Made by a program: the position numbers and the translations under genes
In this document: piece by piece, positions 34,080 through 43,264 of the stretch
How positions within the stretch are numbered: position 1 is the first letter of the stretch
How the letters are laid out: the number at the start of each line of letters is the position of its first letter
Notes under the pieces: model-generated
Seen by the model: the letters and a program-made list of their open reading frames with translations, nothing else
Databases searched by the model: none
What the model was told of the DNA's origin: nothing
NCBI GenBank assembly: GCA_037718865.1
Contig: JBBJMP010000030.1
Coordinates: forward strand, 1 to 64,000
Origin: JADCRZ01 sp037718865
Lineage (GTDB): Bacteria > Bacteroidota > Bacteroidia > Chitinophagales > Chitinophagaceae
DNA length: 64,000 nucleotides
Direction of reading: 5' to 3'

Positions 34080-35195
34080 ATGCCGAAGGTCCTCTCCATA
34101 GTACCCTATAAAATTTTTCCTGCAAAACTCGGGGGACAAAAAGGCATTGCCTTATTTAACGAGTACCTGGCCAGGGAAACAGCGTTGGTCTGTATTACGG
34201 TGAAAAGCAACCAGCCCGGATTCGCCAAGGGCTATCTTCTCCTGAATGTTTTGTCTGACTCCTTTTACCGGTACATTAATCCTTTTTACTTTTTTGCCGT
34301 TAGGAAACTCCTCGTGGAACACGGGGCCACTCACCTGATCCTGGAACATCCGTACTACGGCTGGCTGGGCATTTTTCTTAAATGGGTTACGGGGGTCAAA
34401 CTGATCGTTCATTCGCATAATATGGAGGCTATGCGCTGGAAAAGCCTGGGCAGATGGTGGTGGAAAATCTTATGGTTGTACGAACGCCAAACTCACCGGA
34501 AGGCGGATTATAACTTATTTATACACGATGACGATAAAGCCTATGCGATCAAACAATTCAAATTGGATCCTTTCAGATGTATTACGATGACCTATGGCAT
34601 CGAATGGGACCGTATACCGCCTCAGGAAGAGATTCGTAAAGCCAAAGTAAAGTTGCGCAATGACTATAATATAAGCCAGGCGGAATCCATCCTGCTATTT
34701 AACGGGGATTTCAATTATCAACCCAACCTGTTGGCCCTGTATAAAATCATTGACACTATCGACCCTATACTGCGACAGAAAAAGGATTTTCGATACCGGA
34801 TCATCATCTGCGGACGCGGCATACCTATGGCATTGACTGAAACAAACCATCCATCGATCATTTATGCCGGTTTTGTGGATGATATCAGCATTTACTTTAA
34901 AGGAGCAGATGTTTTTTTGAACCCGGTGACTGAAGGGGGCGGTATAAAAACCAAGCTTGTAGAGGCGTTAGGGTACAACCTGAATGCCGTATCCACGTTT
35001 ATCGGTGCCATTGGCATTGATCCTGGTATGTGCAACGGGAAATTATTGATCTGTAACGACGGTGATTGGGACCTGTTTTGTACCGGCATTGTAGATGCTT
35101 CCCTGGTAAAGGCTGATATCGGGCCAGCGTATTTTGAGCATTTTTATTGGGGATATTCTGTCGGCAGAATAGCGCGTTTTATTGAATCGGAATAA
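34080..35195 (+). CDS. glycosyltransferase, GT4-like GT-B fold
   Basis: The 371-aa sequence has an N-terminal GT-B domain (VLSIVPYKIFPAKLGGQKGI, LIVHSHNMEAMRWKSLG, YNLFIHDDDKAYAI) and a C-terminal nucleotide-sugar domain. The latter has LLFNGDFNYQPN, IICGRGIP, IIYAGFVDDISIYFKGADVF and PVTEGGGIKTKLVEAL, with the usual acidic residue in the EGGGIKTK loop. Cytoplasmic or membrane-associated. An in-frame TTG at 34065 is set aside for this ATG, which lies 18 bp after the YfhO-like stop. Donor and acceptor cannot be read from the sequence. Confidence 0.88.
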   Translation: MPKVLSIVPYKIFPAKLGGQKGIALFNEYLARETALVCITVKSNQPGFAKGYLLLNVLSDSFYRYINPFYFFAVRKLLVEHGATHLILEHPYYGWLGIFLKWVTGVKLIVHSHNMEAMRWKSLGRWWWKILWLYERQTHRKADYNLFIHDDDKAYAIKQFKLDPFRCITMTYGIEWDRIPPQEEIRKAKVKLRNDYNISQAESILLFNGDFNYQPNLLALYKIIDTIDPILRQKKDFRYRIIICGRGIPMALTETNHPSIIYAGFVDDISIYFKGADVFLNPVTEGGGIKTKLVEALGYNLNAVSTFIGAIGIDPGMCNGKLLICNDGDWDLFCTGIVDASLVKADIGPAYFEHFYWGYSVGRIARFIESE

Positions 35196-35211
35196 TCTTA
35201 CATCTCACATC

Positions 35212-36333
35212 TCACAAGCATTTCTCCATACTGTTCCATAAAAGATCCGATGTCCTTTCCCACGAAAATACCTTTTTTCTTTGCCTGCCCTTGCTGACCA
35301 GGTCATTTCGCAGTGCCGGATCACTATATATCCGGATCATCGCCTCTTTGATTTCCTCAACATTAAAAGGGTCTACCATAATGGCCGCCTCCCCGGCCAC
35401 TTCAGGCATTGAGGTGGTATTGGAGCAGATGACCGGAACATCACACTGCATGGCTTCAAGGATAGGTATGCCGAAGCCCTCAAAATGAGGAACGAATACC
35501 AGGGCCAGCGCAGACCCAAGAACATTATTGATTTCCCCATCCTGTATGCGCCCGGTAAAGATCACATCATCTTTGCTTGACATCCGGTTATGCTGGTCAT
35601 ACATTTCATTGCTTTTGTATGAAGGCTTACCGGCAATGACCAGCTTGATATCTGCATGCGTCTGAATCTTGAACGACTCAAAGGCTTCCAATAATCGCAG
35701 GATGTTTTTTCGGGGATGCAGCGTGCCGACGAATATAAAGTAGTCTTTTCCCCCTGTCCATTTCAGCCTGACAGCGGCTTGCTGAGCCGCATCTACGGGA
35801 TTCAGTAAGTTGTTTACCCCGCAATAGACAATATCAATTTTATCCGGATCCACGTTGAACGTTTTTACGATGTCATTCTTGCTGTACGCTGAAATGGTAG
35901 CGAGGCGGGCAGCTATTTTTGCTCCTCTCGGAAAGAAATAATTATAATATTTCTGGTTGCTCCATTTCAGGTCTTCCGGGTTGTGGAAAAAATTCAGGTC
36001 GGCAATCATACCATATTGTTTGCCTTTCCAGCCCAGGCACAACAAACCATCCGGCGAAAAAAACAGGTCAGGATTTATTTTATTTAATGTATTCCGTACG
36101 CTCCATTCAAACCAGGCAATATTCAGCAATGCATGTTTTGCCGGCGGAAATAGATTGTGAGGCACTACATTATCTGCAAATACAAATTCTTCCTTTATGC
36201 CCGAGTCAAACAGAAAATGAAATTCGACAGATGGATTTTGTTTAACGATATGCTGCAAAGTAAAATACGAAAACCAGCCTAATCCATCCATTTGATTCTT
36301 GCGCAGTAAACGGGCATTTACAACAATTTTCAT
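35212..36333 (-). CDS. glycosyltransferase family 4 (GT1-like) protein
   Basis: The 373-aa GT-B glycosyltransferase starts VVNARLLRKNQMDGLGWFSY, with DLFFSPDGLLCLGWKGKQ and ATISAYSKNDIVKTF in the first domain. The C-terminal domain shows YFIFVGTLHPRKNILRLLEA, VIAGKPSYKSNEM, VIFTGRIQDGEINNVL and VPHFEGFGIPILEAMQCDVP (E-x7-E motif). VICSNTTSMPEVAGEAA is typical of mannosyl/rhamnosyl-type GT4 enzymes. It converges with the preceding glycosyltransferase. The 60-bp gap to the next minus-strand gene suggests co-transcription. Confidence 0.93.
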   Translation of the reverse strand: MKIVVNARLLRKNQMDGLGWFSYFTLQHIVKQNPSVEFHFLFDSGIKEEFVFADNVVPHNLFPPAKHALLNIAWFEWSVRNTLNKINPDLFFSPDGLLCLGWKGKQYGMIADLNFFHNPEDLKWSNQKYYNYFFPRGAKIAARLATISAYSKNDIVKTFNVDPDKIDIVYCGVNNLLNPVDAAQQAAVRLKWTGGKDYFIFVGTLHPRKNILRLLEAFESFKIQTHADIKLVIAGKPSYKSNEMYDQHNRMSSKDDVIFTGRIQDGEINNVLGSALALVFVPHFEGFGIPILEAMQCDVPVICSNTTSMPEVAGEAAIMVDPFNVEEIKEAMIRIYSDPALRNDLVSKGRQRKKVFSWERTSDLLWNSMEKCL

Positions 36334-36393
36334 AACATGCGTTTTGGAAAACTACGACACTAATTGAGTACATTAAACGATGCAGTCCACCTA

Positions 36394-37329
36394 TTACTTC
36401 ATCATGTTGTATCTCCGAAAATAAGACATAAGCATACATATTTTTGAAAACACTCCCCATTTAAGTAAACGGGGAGACAGGTGAAGCTGATCCTTCAGCA
36501 TCGCCTTTATGGGAGCCGGTATTTCAGCACTGAATCCGGCCGTTCTTATTTGATCTGTTGATCGGATATTCAGATTGCGTAACAGCCGCCACCATGAATC
36601 ATACGCCAGCCAATTTCTCAGTTGCCTGACACCCACTTTCTCTAATAACAAAAAATTTTCCGGAATTTCCACTTCAGGAACCAGGAAAGAAGATTGCGTT
36701 ACCTGTTCCGGGCTTATGCCGACTTTTATCAATGGCTTATCTATGTACTCAAATGAATGATCCTTTAGATAATGGATGTAAAAGTCAATGTCCACCCGCC
36801 ATTTCATCCGCTTATCAAATTCCAGGGTGGTTTTTTTATACAATGTGACACTCGGCGGACCTACTAAGTTCCTTGCTAATAGTGTAATGGGGCTATCCAA
36901 TAATCGCCTGTCCAGCCTCGATGCCCTAACTTCTTCTACTGCGCCGTTACTTTCATTGACATTCTCATAAGCACTAAAAATAAAATCCTTACCTGATCGG
37001 GTAGCTGAAGCAAATTCAGCCAGTGAAGTTGGCGAGGCAAACCAGTCGTCATCATGCATCAGTTTTATCCATACACCGCCGGCTTTACTTATACTTTCAT
37101 TCCAGTTCTGGGGAGTTCCCAGCGCTACAGGATTCCGGTAATAATGTAATTTTGAAATTCCAGTATAGTTGTTAATCATGTTTTCCACTGAGCCATCAGG
37201 ACTGTCATCCGAAACGATGACCTCATAACGGGTGTATGTCTGTATGGCAATAGAATTTAACAGCCGCTGCAAAAATTGAATCCTTTTATAAGCCGGGATG
37301 CAGATATAAATGTATGGTAACTCGTTCAT
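36394..37329 (-). CDS. glycosyltransferase family 2 protein
   Basis: The 311-aa GT-A glycosyltransferase starts YIYICIPAYKRIQFLQRLL, with VIVSDDSPDGS (first Asp pair) and VWIKLMHDDDWF (the DxD-like metal site), then FSAYENVNESN and a variable C-terminal acceptor domain. The start overlaps the end of the next upstream gene by 4 bases (37326-37329), the signature of translational coupling. It probably adds a sugar to the lipid-linked O-antigen or capsule unit. Confidence 0.92.
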   Translation of the reverse strand: MNELPYIYICIPAYKRIQFLQRLLNSIAIQTYTRYEVIVSDDSPDGSVENMINNYTGISKLHYYRNPVALGTPQNWNESISKAGGVWIKLMHDDDWFASPTSLAEFASATRSGKDFIFSAYENVNESNGAVEEVRASRLDRRLLDSPITLLARNLVGPPSVTLYKKTTLEFDKRMKWRVDIDFYIHYLKDHSFEYIDKPLIKVGISPEQVTQSSFLVPEVEIPENFLLLEKVGVRQLRNWLAYDSWWRLLRNLNIRSTDQIRTAGFSAEIPAPIKAMLKDQLHLSPRLLKWGVFSKICMLMSYFRRYNMMK

Positions 37330-38216
37330 CTTTTTTTGAATAGATCATGCACGTGTTTAAGACCCAGGGGATAATACAATAGGAATTTAAGTATGGAGTA
37401 ATAATTTCCCGGGTGCAGATGCAAATTCTGCATAAATATCCACTTAATTTTATTAGAGAACGTTATCCTGAAATCCTTAAGCCAGTCTAACCAAAGCCTG
37501 ATAATGATACTTTCCACTTTTCGGGGAACGCTTTTCAATATCGAATAAGGCAGTTGACTTTTATGAATTACATGAAAGGCAATAGCGCTTTGCAGCCAGT
37601 TATTACCATAATCTCCACCTCTTGTAATATGAATCATATCAATGTCATACGTAACCAGCACCGTATACTGGAGAGCTACCCTCAGTGAGAGATCGATGTC
37701 GTAAAAATGAAATCCCTTAATCTCTTTCTCATTAAACGGGATCTTTTGCCAAACCTCCTTCTTACAACACATGAACACTCCATCAATACACACTACCTCC
37801 TGCGGCTCACGGTCATCGTCAGGTGAAAGATAATGTCTTCTATCACCATAACTGTAACGGTGCACGATATTGGAACAATCCAGCTCTTTAAGATTGCAAT
37901 ACCATCCGGAAAAATAACGGCTTTTATATTTACTTCCGGCAACACCAATTAAACCAACTCTGCTGTTGCGGTTAAAAGTTTCGATTAGCTTTTTGCCCCA
38001 ATCGTGGGTTTGGAACAATACGTCTTCATGAACAAAACATAAATGGTTAAATTCAGCATGCTGTGCAAGTTCATTATACACCTGGCATATTCCTTTTTTA
38101 TCGGTACGATTATCAAAATGGAGTATTTCGAAGTCTGTGCCGATTGTATCCTTAATACTGGCTGTAACCTGTTCGAGCAAAACAGGGTTGGCCGAACAGA
38201 TCAGTACAGAGATCAT
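37326..38216 (-). CDS. GT2-like glycosyltransferase (StrF-type domain)
   Basis: The 296-aa sequence begins ISVLICSANPVLLEQVTASI, has FEILHFDNRTDKKGICQVYN, then HLCFVHEDVLFQTHDWGKK (E-D in place of DxD) and the central GLIGVAGSKY with FMCCKKEVWQKIPF. This matches the StrF/GT-A-like domain found in polysaccharide clusters. A C-terminal basic tail may be membrane-associated. It is the first gene of a minus-strand trio with the two glycosyltransferases downstream. Confidence 0.82.
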   Translation of the reverse strand: MISVLICSANPVLLEQVTASIKDTIGTDFEILHFDNRTDKKGICQVYNELAQHAEFNHLCFVHEDVLFQTHDWGKKLIETFNRNSRVGLIGVAGSKYKSRYFSGWYCNLKELDCSNIVHRYSYGDRRHYLSPDDDREPQEVVCIDGVFMCCKKEVWQKIPFNEKEIKGFHFYDIDLSLRVALQYTVLVTYDIDMIHITRGGDYGNNWLQSAIAFHVIHKSQLPYSILKSVPRKVESIIIRLWLDWLKDFRITFSNKIKWIFMQNLHLHPGNYYSILKFLLYYPLGLKHVHDLFKKR

Positions 38217-38264
38217 TGCTTGAAAATTGAAAGTTAAACATAATTTCGTCCAAAATTAACCTAA

Positions 38265-39107
38265 ATGGTAAAATCGGATTCACTTATTCAAAATCTTTCA
38301 AATGGCATAAGATCAAGAATAAAAAAAATGGCCGATAGTGCAACTGGTAAACCAACTGTTAGCTGGATCACCCAAAAATACCTCAAACATGCACCGTCGA
38401 ATCGACTGTATAATCACTCACTTCTTAAGCACAAAACTTGGTTTTATCATGGCCCTGAATATTTGCATGGGGTGAAAGAGATTTTTATGGAAGAAGTATA
38501 CAAACAGTCCTTACCACCTGATTGCCAAGTAATAGATTGTGGAGCCCATATAGGATTAAGCCTGATATATGTAAAAAGCATTTGCCCCTCTGCAAAGATT
38601 ATTGCATTCGAGCCAGACCAGAAAAACTTTAAATTGTTGCAAAAAAATATCTTGTCTCACCACCTTACAGACATAGAACTAAGAAATGAAGCCGTATGGA
38701 TTGATGATACTGAATTACAATTTATGTCGGAGGGCAGCATGAGCAGTAAAATTACTTCAGGCGATACGGGAAACAAGAAAGTAAAAGCAACAAGGTTAAA
38801 AAACTATCTCGACGGGCCCATTGAATTTTTAAAACTTGACATCGAGGGGGCCGAGTATCCGGTTATCCAGGATATTGCGAGCCAGCTCCAGAACGTGAAT
38901 AACCTGTTTATTGAATACCACGGTAAATTTGAGCAGAACAATGAATTGATCGATATTCTTGACATTGTTAACAAGGCTGATTTTTCTTTCTATATTAAAG
39001 AAGCAACTTCGGTATATAATCATCCCTTTTTGCAGAATAAACATGAAAATCCGTATGATGTACAGTTAAACATTTTTTGTTTCAGGCAACCGGCAACGAA
39101 TATCTGA
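38265..39107 (+). CDS. FkbM-family methyltransferase
   Basis: The 280-aa SAM-dependent methyltransferase shows CQVIDCGAHIGLSLIYVKSI (SAM loop), AKIIAFEPDQKNFKLLQKNI (acidic ribose-binding Glu), IELRNEAVW and the FkbM hallmark FLKLDIEGAEYPVIQDI. FkbM enzymes O-methylate sugars or polyketides; in polysaccharide loci they modify glycan hydroxyls. It starts 48 bp from the divergent glycosyltransferase trio, so a shared promoter region lies between 38217 and 38264. Confidence 0.92.
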   Translation: MVKSDSLIQNLSNGIRSRIKKMADSATGKPTVSWITQKYLKHAPSNRLYNHSLLKHKTWFYHGPEYLHGVKEIFMEEVYKQSLPPDCQVIDCGAHIGLSLIYVKSICPSAKIIAFEPDQKNFKLLQKNILSHHLTDIELRNEAVWIDDTELQFMSEGSMSSKITSGDTGNKKVKATRLKNYLDGPIEFLKLDIEGAEYPVIQDIASQLQNVNNLFIEYHGKFEQNNELIDILDIVNKADFSFYIKEATSVYNHPFLQNKHENPYDVQLNIFCFRQPATNI

Positions 39108-39239
39108 TGGATCGCTTTCCTCAAAGAAACGGTACGCCACCATCTTATCGATGAGAATTCCTGCATGCAAGGTGCTTTTCGTTGCTTCCGCATTTGAAAA
39201 TAAATGAAATCACTTAGTTAATTTTTTGAGAAAAACATT

Positions 39240-39247
39240 TATCTTCG
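39240..39247 (+). promoter_or_regulatory. possible -7 element for the rfb operon
   Basis: TATCTTCG differs from the Bacteroidota -7 consensus TAnnTTTG at one base. A -33 TTTG at suitable distance is not obvious. If used, the 5' leader of rfbF would be about 150 nt long, with the hairpin at 39320-39337 inside it. Confidence 0.35.
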
Positions 39248-39319
39248 CGACCAAAATTTTATGTGGCTTAGATTAACGAAGCCCTTGCCGTTTATAAAAA
39301 TGCAGGTTATTATTTGAAG

Positions 39320-39337
39320 GTTCCTTTAACAAGGAAC
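39320..39337 (+). promoter_or_regulatory. hairpin in the leader before rfbF
   Basis: GTTCCTT, loop TAAC, AAGGAAC form a perfect 7-bp stem-loop 68 bases before the rfbF ATG. A TTTTT tract follows about 15 bases later, too far for a classic terminator. It may be an attenuator or antiterminator site, as in some long polysaccharide operons, or only an RNA stabiliser. The 300-bp gap (39108-39404) holds nothing else recognisable. Confidence 0.4.
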
Positions 39338-39404
39338 TACCAGTCACTGTAGTTTTTCCGGGAACATTTTCGTTTAGAATGGATACCAAATATTAGCACT
39401 TAAT

Positions 39405-40175
39405 ATGAAAGTTGTTATTCTTGCCGGCGGCCTGGGTACCCGGTTGTCGGAGGAAACGGTCATAAAGCCCAAACCCATGGTGGAAATCGGTGGCATGCCT
39501 ATTATATGGCATATCATGAAAATTTATTCTACCTACGGATTCAATGATTTTATCATTTGCCTCGGGTATAAAGGATATCTGATCAAAGAATATTTTTCCA
39601 ATTATTTCCTACATAAATCAAATGTAACCATTGACTTAAAAGATAACTCGCTTCAGGTGCACGATTCACAGGCGGAACCGTGGAAGATTACCCTGGTGGA
39701 AACTGGCATGAACACCATGACCGGTGGACGGATAAAGAGAATCAAAGATTATGTGGGCAACGAAACATTTATGCTTACCTATGGCGATGGTGTTGCCAAT
39801 GTGAACATAAATAACCTGGTTGATTTTCATCATCAGCACAAGAGCATGGTGACCGTTACCTCGGTTCAACCTACCGGCAGATTCGGCGCCCTTAGCCTCA
39901 ACGAGCAAGGGAAGGTAATATCATTTACCGAAAAGCCCAAAGGCGACGGACACTGGATCAATGGTGGCTATTTTGTATGCGAGCCACCTATATTCGACTT
40001 TATTGAAGGAGACAGCACGTTGTGGGAACACCAGCCACTGGAAAGCATTGCTAAAAAAGGAGAAATGTATGCTTACAAGCATAGTGGCTTCTGGAAACCA
40101 ATGGATACGCTGAGAGATAAACTTGAGTTGGAAGAAGCCTGGGACAAAAATCAGGCGCCCTGGAAAATATGGTAA
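39405..40175 (+). CDS. rfbF: glucose-1-phosphate cytidylyltransferase
   Basis: RfbF makes CDP-glucose from CTP and glucose-1-phosphate, the first step towards CDP-3,6-dideoxyhexoses. The 256-aa nucleotidyltransferase starts KVVILAGGLGTRLSEETVIK with PKPMVEIGGMPIIWHIMKIY. It has the family segments FIICLGYKGYLIKEYF, WKITLVETGMNTMTGGRIKR and FMLTYGDGVANVN, then TSVQPTGRFGAL, WINGGYFVCEP and FWKPMDTLRDK. All substrate motifs are present at the usual length. The stop overlaps the rfbG start by 7 bases, so the two are one operon. Confidence 0.97.
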   Translation: MKVVILAGGLGTRLSEETVIKPKPMVEIGGMPIIWHIMKIYSTYGFNDFIICLGYKGYLIKEYFSNYFLHKSNVTIDLKDNSLQVHDSQAEPWKITLVETGMNTMTGGRIKRIKDYVGNETFMLTYGDGVANVNINNLVDFHHQHKSMVTVTSVQPTGRFGALSLNEQGKVISFTEKPKGDGHWINGGYFVCEPPIFDFIEGDSTLWEHQPLESIAKKGEMYAYKHSGFWKPMDTLRDKLELEEAWDKNQAPWKIW

Positions 40176-41269
40176 ACATGTTCCCCTTTTTGCAGGAAAT
40201 TTACGGCGGCAAAAGAGTATTTCTTACAGGGCATACGGGATTTAAAGGGTCGTGGCTGCTTAAAGTATTGCATCTGCTTGGCGCCGAAGTAAAAGGTTAC
40301 GCGCTCGATCCGGAGAATGAGTTTGACCTTTATCATCTGATAAAAGGCAATGAGATTTGCAACTCCGTTATACATGACCTGAGAAATAAAGAAAGACTGT
40401 CTGCTGAAGTGCGATCTTTCCGGCCAGATTTTATCTTCCATATGGCGGCCCAACCCCTGGTGCGGCTTTCCTACGATCTGCCTACAGAGACTTTTGAAGT
40501 AAATACTTTAGGAACAGCTTATCTGCTTGACGCTGTCAGGCATCTCGCCAACCCATGTACTGTTGTTCTCATTACTACTGATAAAGTATACCATAACCGC
40601 GAATGGGTTTATCCGTACCGGGAGAACGACAGGTTAGGCGGCTATGATCCCTATAGTGCCAGTAAAGCCTGTGCCGAATTAATTATTGATTCTTATCATA
40701 AATCATTTTTTAATACTGCCAGATATGCTGAACACAAAAAAGGCATTGCAGTTGGCAGGGCCGGAAATGTAATTGGTGGAGGCGACTGGAATAAGGACAG
40801 ATTATTGCCGGATATTGTCAGGGCTTTAAACAACGGTAAAAAGATTCTGCTACGAAACCCTGGGGCAGTCAGACCATGGCAACACGTATTAGATCCGTTA
40901 AGTGGTTATTTGTTATTAGGTGCAAAGGTTTTCAAGGATCCAGAACACTATTCAGGAGCTTATAATTTTGGCCCTTATGCCGAAGATGTACTAACTGTAG
41001 TAAACCTGGTGCAGTTAGCTATGGAAAAATGGCAAGGAGGCGCTTACGAAATTATTCAATCAGTTAACCAGCCTCATGAAGCAGGTTTATTAAAGCTTGA
41101 CATCAACAAAACCATGCAGGAATTGAAGTGGAAGCCTGCGATGAACGCAGCACAGGCTATCACTCTCACAATTGACTGGTATAAGCAGTATTATTCCTTT
41201 GCAGAAAAGGGAATGGATTTGTTTACGGAAGAACAAATTCGTATTTATTTCGAAAACCTTAAAATGTAG
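40169..41269 (+). CDS. rfbG: CDP-glucose 4,6-dehydratase
   Basis: RfbG converts CDP-glucose to CDP-4-keto-6-deoxyglucose with NAD. The 366-aa extended SDR has the nucleotide motif GHTGFKGSWL (GxxGxxG), the FHMAAQPLVRLSY segment and ITTDKVYHN. The active-site YSASKACAELI (Tyr-x3-Lys) follows, with VGRAGNVIGGGDWNKDRLLP and PWQHVLDPLSGYL. These match RfbG rather than dTDP-glucose dehydratase (RfbB). It overlaps rfbF by 7 bases and feeds the paratose/tyvelose steps. Confidence 0.97.
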   Translation: MVNMFPFLQEIYGGKRVFLTGHTGFKGSWLLKVLHLLGAEVKGYALDPENEFDLYHLIKGNEICNSVIHDLRNKERLSAEVRSFRPDFIFHMAAQPLVRLSYDLPTETFEVNTLGTAYLLDAVRHLANPCTVVLITTDKVYHNREWVYPYRENDRLGGYDPYSASKACAELIIDSYHKSFFNTARYAEHKKGIAVGRAGNVIGGGDWNKDRLLPDIVRALNNGKKILLRNPGAVRPWQHVLDPLSGYLLLGAKVFKDPEHYSGAYNFGPYAEDVLTVVNLVQLAMEKWQGGAYEIIQSVNQPHEAGLLKLDINKTMQELKWKPAMNAAQAITLTIDWYKQYYSFAEKGMDLFTEEQIRIYFENLKM

Positions 41270-41363
41270 ATGGTGCCTTTACAAGTTGATTCGGAATTGA
41301 CTGATGATGCAACCGGGTCTTCTTATTGCTTTGTAATTGTTTTAATAAGTAATAAGCTTTAAC

Positions 41364-42239
41364 GTGAAGAAAAAGATTCTGATTACAGGTGGCACTGGTT
41401 ATTTGGGAAGTCATATCATTAATGCGCTAAAAGGCTATCATGATTTCATCCTTCTTACAAGAAAAAGTTCAAGGTTTCACAGATTAGAAGCGTCTATCCA
41501 TCGTATTCAGGTAATTGATCTTGAAGATTTTGATCAACAGAAAGCTTCAGTCCTGGAGATTGATATTTTTATTCATTGCGCCACTCAGTATGGAAAAAAA
41601 GATGCTGATGCTGTTTCTGTTTTAGAAGCCAATTTGATGCTGCCATTACGAATTTTAGGGATCTTTCAACGGATAGGAAAAAAAATAACATATATTAATA
41701 CAGATACGATCCTCGAGAAACACATCAGTGCGTATTCATTGTCTAAAAGTCAGCTTAAGGAATGGATGCCCATTTTTTTAAAAGACGTGGCTTTCATAAA
41801 TGTTAAACTGGAACACTTTTATGGTCCTTTGGACGATAAAAGCAAGTTTGTGAGCTTTATCATGCATGCCTTCATGAACAATCAACCGGCTATCGATCTT
41901 ACAAGGGGTGAGCAAACCCGTTATTTTACCTTTATTGATGATATCGTTTCAGCTTTTGAGGTCATCATCGCTAAGATCGATCAGTTCCCAACCGGACTTA
42001 CTGAGTTTGAGGTATCAGGAGACCAACCCGTCACCATAAAGAGATTTATTTCGTTAGTGCAACAGATCACAGGCAATAATATTACCAAGCTCAACTTTGG
42101 AGCTATTCCTTACAGAAATGGTGAAGTGATGAATGTTTCCATTGATACTACCGGCATCAAAAAATTAGGCTGGCGGGCCAAAGTTGACCTGACTGATGGG
42201 TTAAAACAAACATTTGAAACTGATAAACGTAATTTATGA
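41364..42239 (+). CDS. SDR-family CDP-paratose/abequose synthase-like reductase
   Basis: The 291-aa NAD(P)-dependent SDR starts from a GTG. KILITGGTGYLGSHII is the dinucleotide loop, IHCATQYG and YINTDTILEK the strand region, and YSLSKSQLKEW the Tyr-x3-Lys pair. VNVKLEHFYGP-like FINVKLEHFYGPLDDKSKFV and YFTFIDDIVSAFE resemble RfbJ/RfbS, which reduce the 4-keto group of CDP-3,6-dideoxy sugars to abequose or paratose. The next gene is a paratose-2-epimerase, so RfbS (paratose synthase) is the more likely reading. It overlaps the next gene by 4 bases. Confidence 0.75.
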   Translation: MKKKILITGGTGYLGSHIINALKGYHDFILLTRKSSRFHRLEASIHRIQVIDLEDFDQQKASVLEIDIFIHCATQYGKKDADAVSVLEANLMLPLRILGIFQRIGKKITYINTDTILEKHISAYSLSKSQLKEWMPIFLKDVAFINVKLEHFYGPLDDKSKFVSFIMHAFMNNQPAIDLTRGEQTRYFTFIDDIVSAFEVIIAKIDQFPTGLTEFEVSGDQPVTIKRFISLVQQITGNNITKLNFGAIPYRNGEVMNVSIDTTGIKKLGWRAKVDLTDGLKQTFETDKRNL

Positions 42240-43264
42240 AAGTTGTGATTACCGGTGGGTGTGGCTTTTTAGGATCAAATATCGCCCAGGCTATATTAAA
42301 AAGGGGCGACGATCTATTTATCATCGATAATTTATCAAGACTTGGCTCAGATAAAAACTATGAATGGTTGCAATCGATCGGCGCATTTCGTTTATTTCAA
42401 ACAGACATAAGGAATACCAATGACATCGCTTCCATAATCAAAGACCATCAGCCTAATGTTATCTATCACCTGGCGGGGCAAGTAGCCATGACAACTTCTT
42501 TAGCTGATCCGAGGCTGGATTTCGAGATCAATGTTTTAGGAACTATAAATGTCCTGGAAGCGGTACGTAATTTCTCCCCACATTCCATTGTCGTGTATTC
42601 TTCCACAAACAAGGTTTATGGCGATCTGGAATGGGCGGAATATGAAGAAAAGACAACACGTTATGAAGCAAAGGATTTTCCAAATGGTTTTTCAGAAGCT
42701 ACCCAATTAGACTTCCATTCCCCCTATGGCGTATCTAAAGGTTCTGCGGATCAATACTGCCTCGACTATGCCCGGATGTTCGGATTAAATACGGTTGTAT
42801 TCAGGCATTCATCTATGTTTGGCGGAAGACAGTTCTCAACTTATGACCAGGGCTGGATCGGCTGGTTCTGTAGCCAGGCACTGTTGCAGAAACAAAACCG
42901 GGATACGCCGCCCTTCACTATTTCAGGAGATGGCAAGCAGGTACGTGATGTGCTGTATGCCTCCGATATGGTTGAACTTTATCTACAGTCAGCTGCACAC
43001 ATTACGAAAACCCGCGGTAATGCATTTAATATAGGCGGGGGGATGAATAACAGTTTATCCCTGCTGGAGCTCTTCCGGGTTTTAGAAGGAATGCTGGGTA
43101 TAGAGATAAGGTACGAAAAAATTGCACCAAGGGTGAGCGACCAAAAAGTTTTTGTTGCTGATTTAACCAAAATAAATAGCAGGATAGGATGGCAACCAAA
43201 AGTTACCGCTGAAGAAGGTATAGGTTATATGCTTAATTGGCTTGGTAAAGGAGAAAACAAATAA
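42236..43264 (+). CDS. rfbE: CDP-paratose 2-epimerase (CDP-tyvelose synthesis)
   Basis: The enzyme inverts C2 of CDP-paratose to give CDP-tyvelose, using tightly bound NAD. The 342-aa extended SDR has KVVITGGCGFLGSNIAQAIL, IYHLAGQVAMTTSLADPRLD and YSSTNKVYGDLEWAEYEE. The distinctive YGVSKGSADQYCLDYARMFG, VVFRHSSMFGGRQFS, TYDQGWIGWF and SGDGKQVRDVLYASDMV also occur. The combination QGWxxWF and GKQVRDVL is characteristic of the tyvelose epimerase group. It overlaps its upstream neighbour by 4 bases and touches the next gene. Confidence 0.9.
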   Translation: MKVVITGGCGFLGSNIAQAILKRGDDLFIIDNLSRLGSDKNYEWLQSIGAFRLFQTDIRNTNDIASIIKDHQPNVIYHLAGQVAMTTSLADPRLDFEINVLGTINVLEAVRNFSPHSIVVYSSTNKVYGDLEWAEYEEKTTRYEAKDFPNGFSEATQLDFHSPYGVSKGSADQYCLDYARMFGLNTVVFRHSSMFGGRQFSTYDQGWIGWFCSQALLQKQNRDTPPFTISGDGKQVRDVLYASDMVELYLQSAAHITKTRGNAFNIGGGMNNSLSLLELFRVLEGMLGIEIRYEKIAPRVSDQKVFVADLTKINSRIGWQPKVTAEEGIGYMLNWLGKGENK

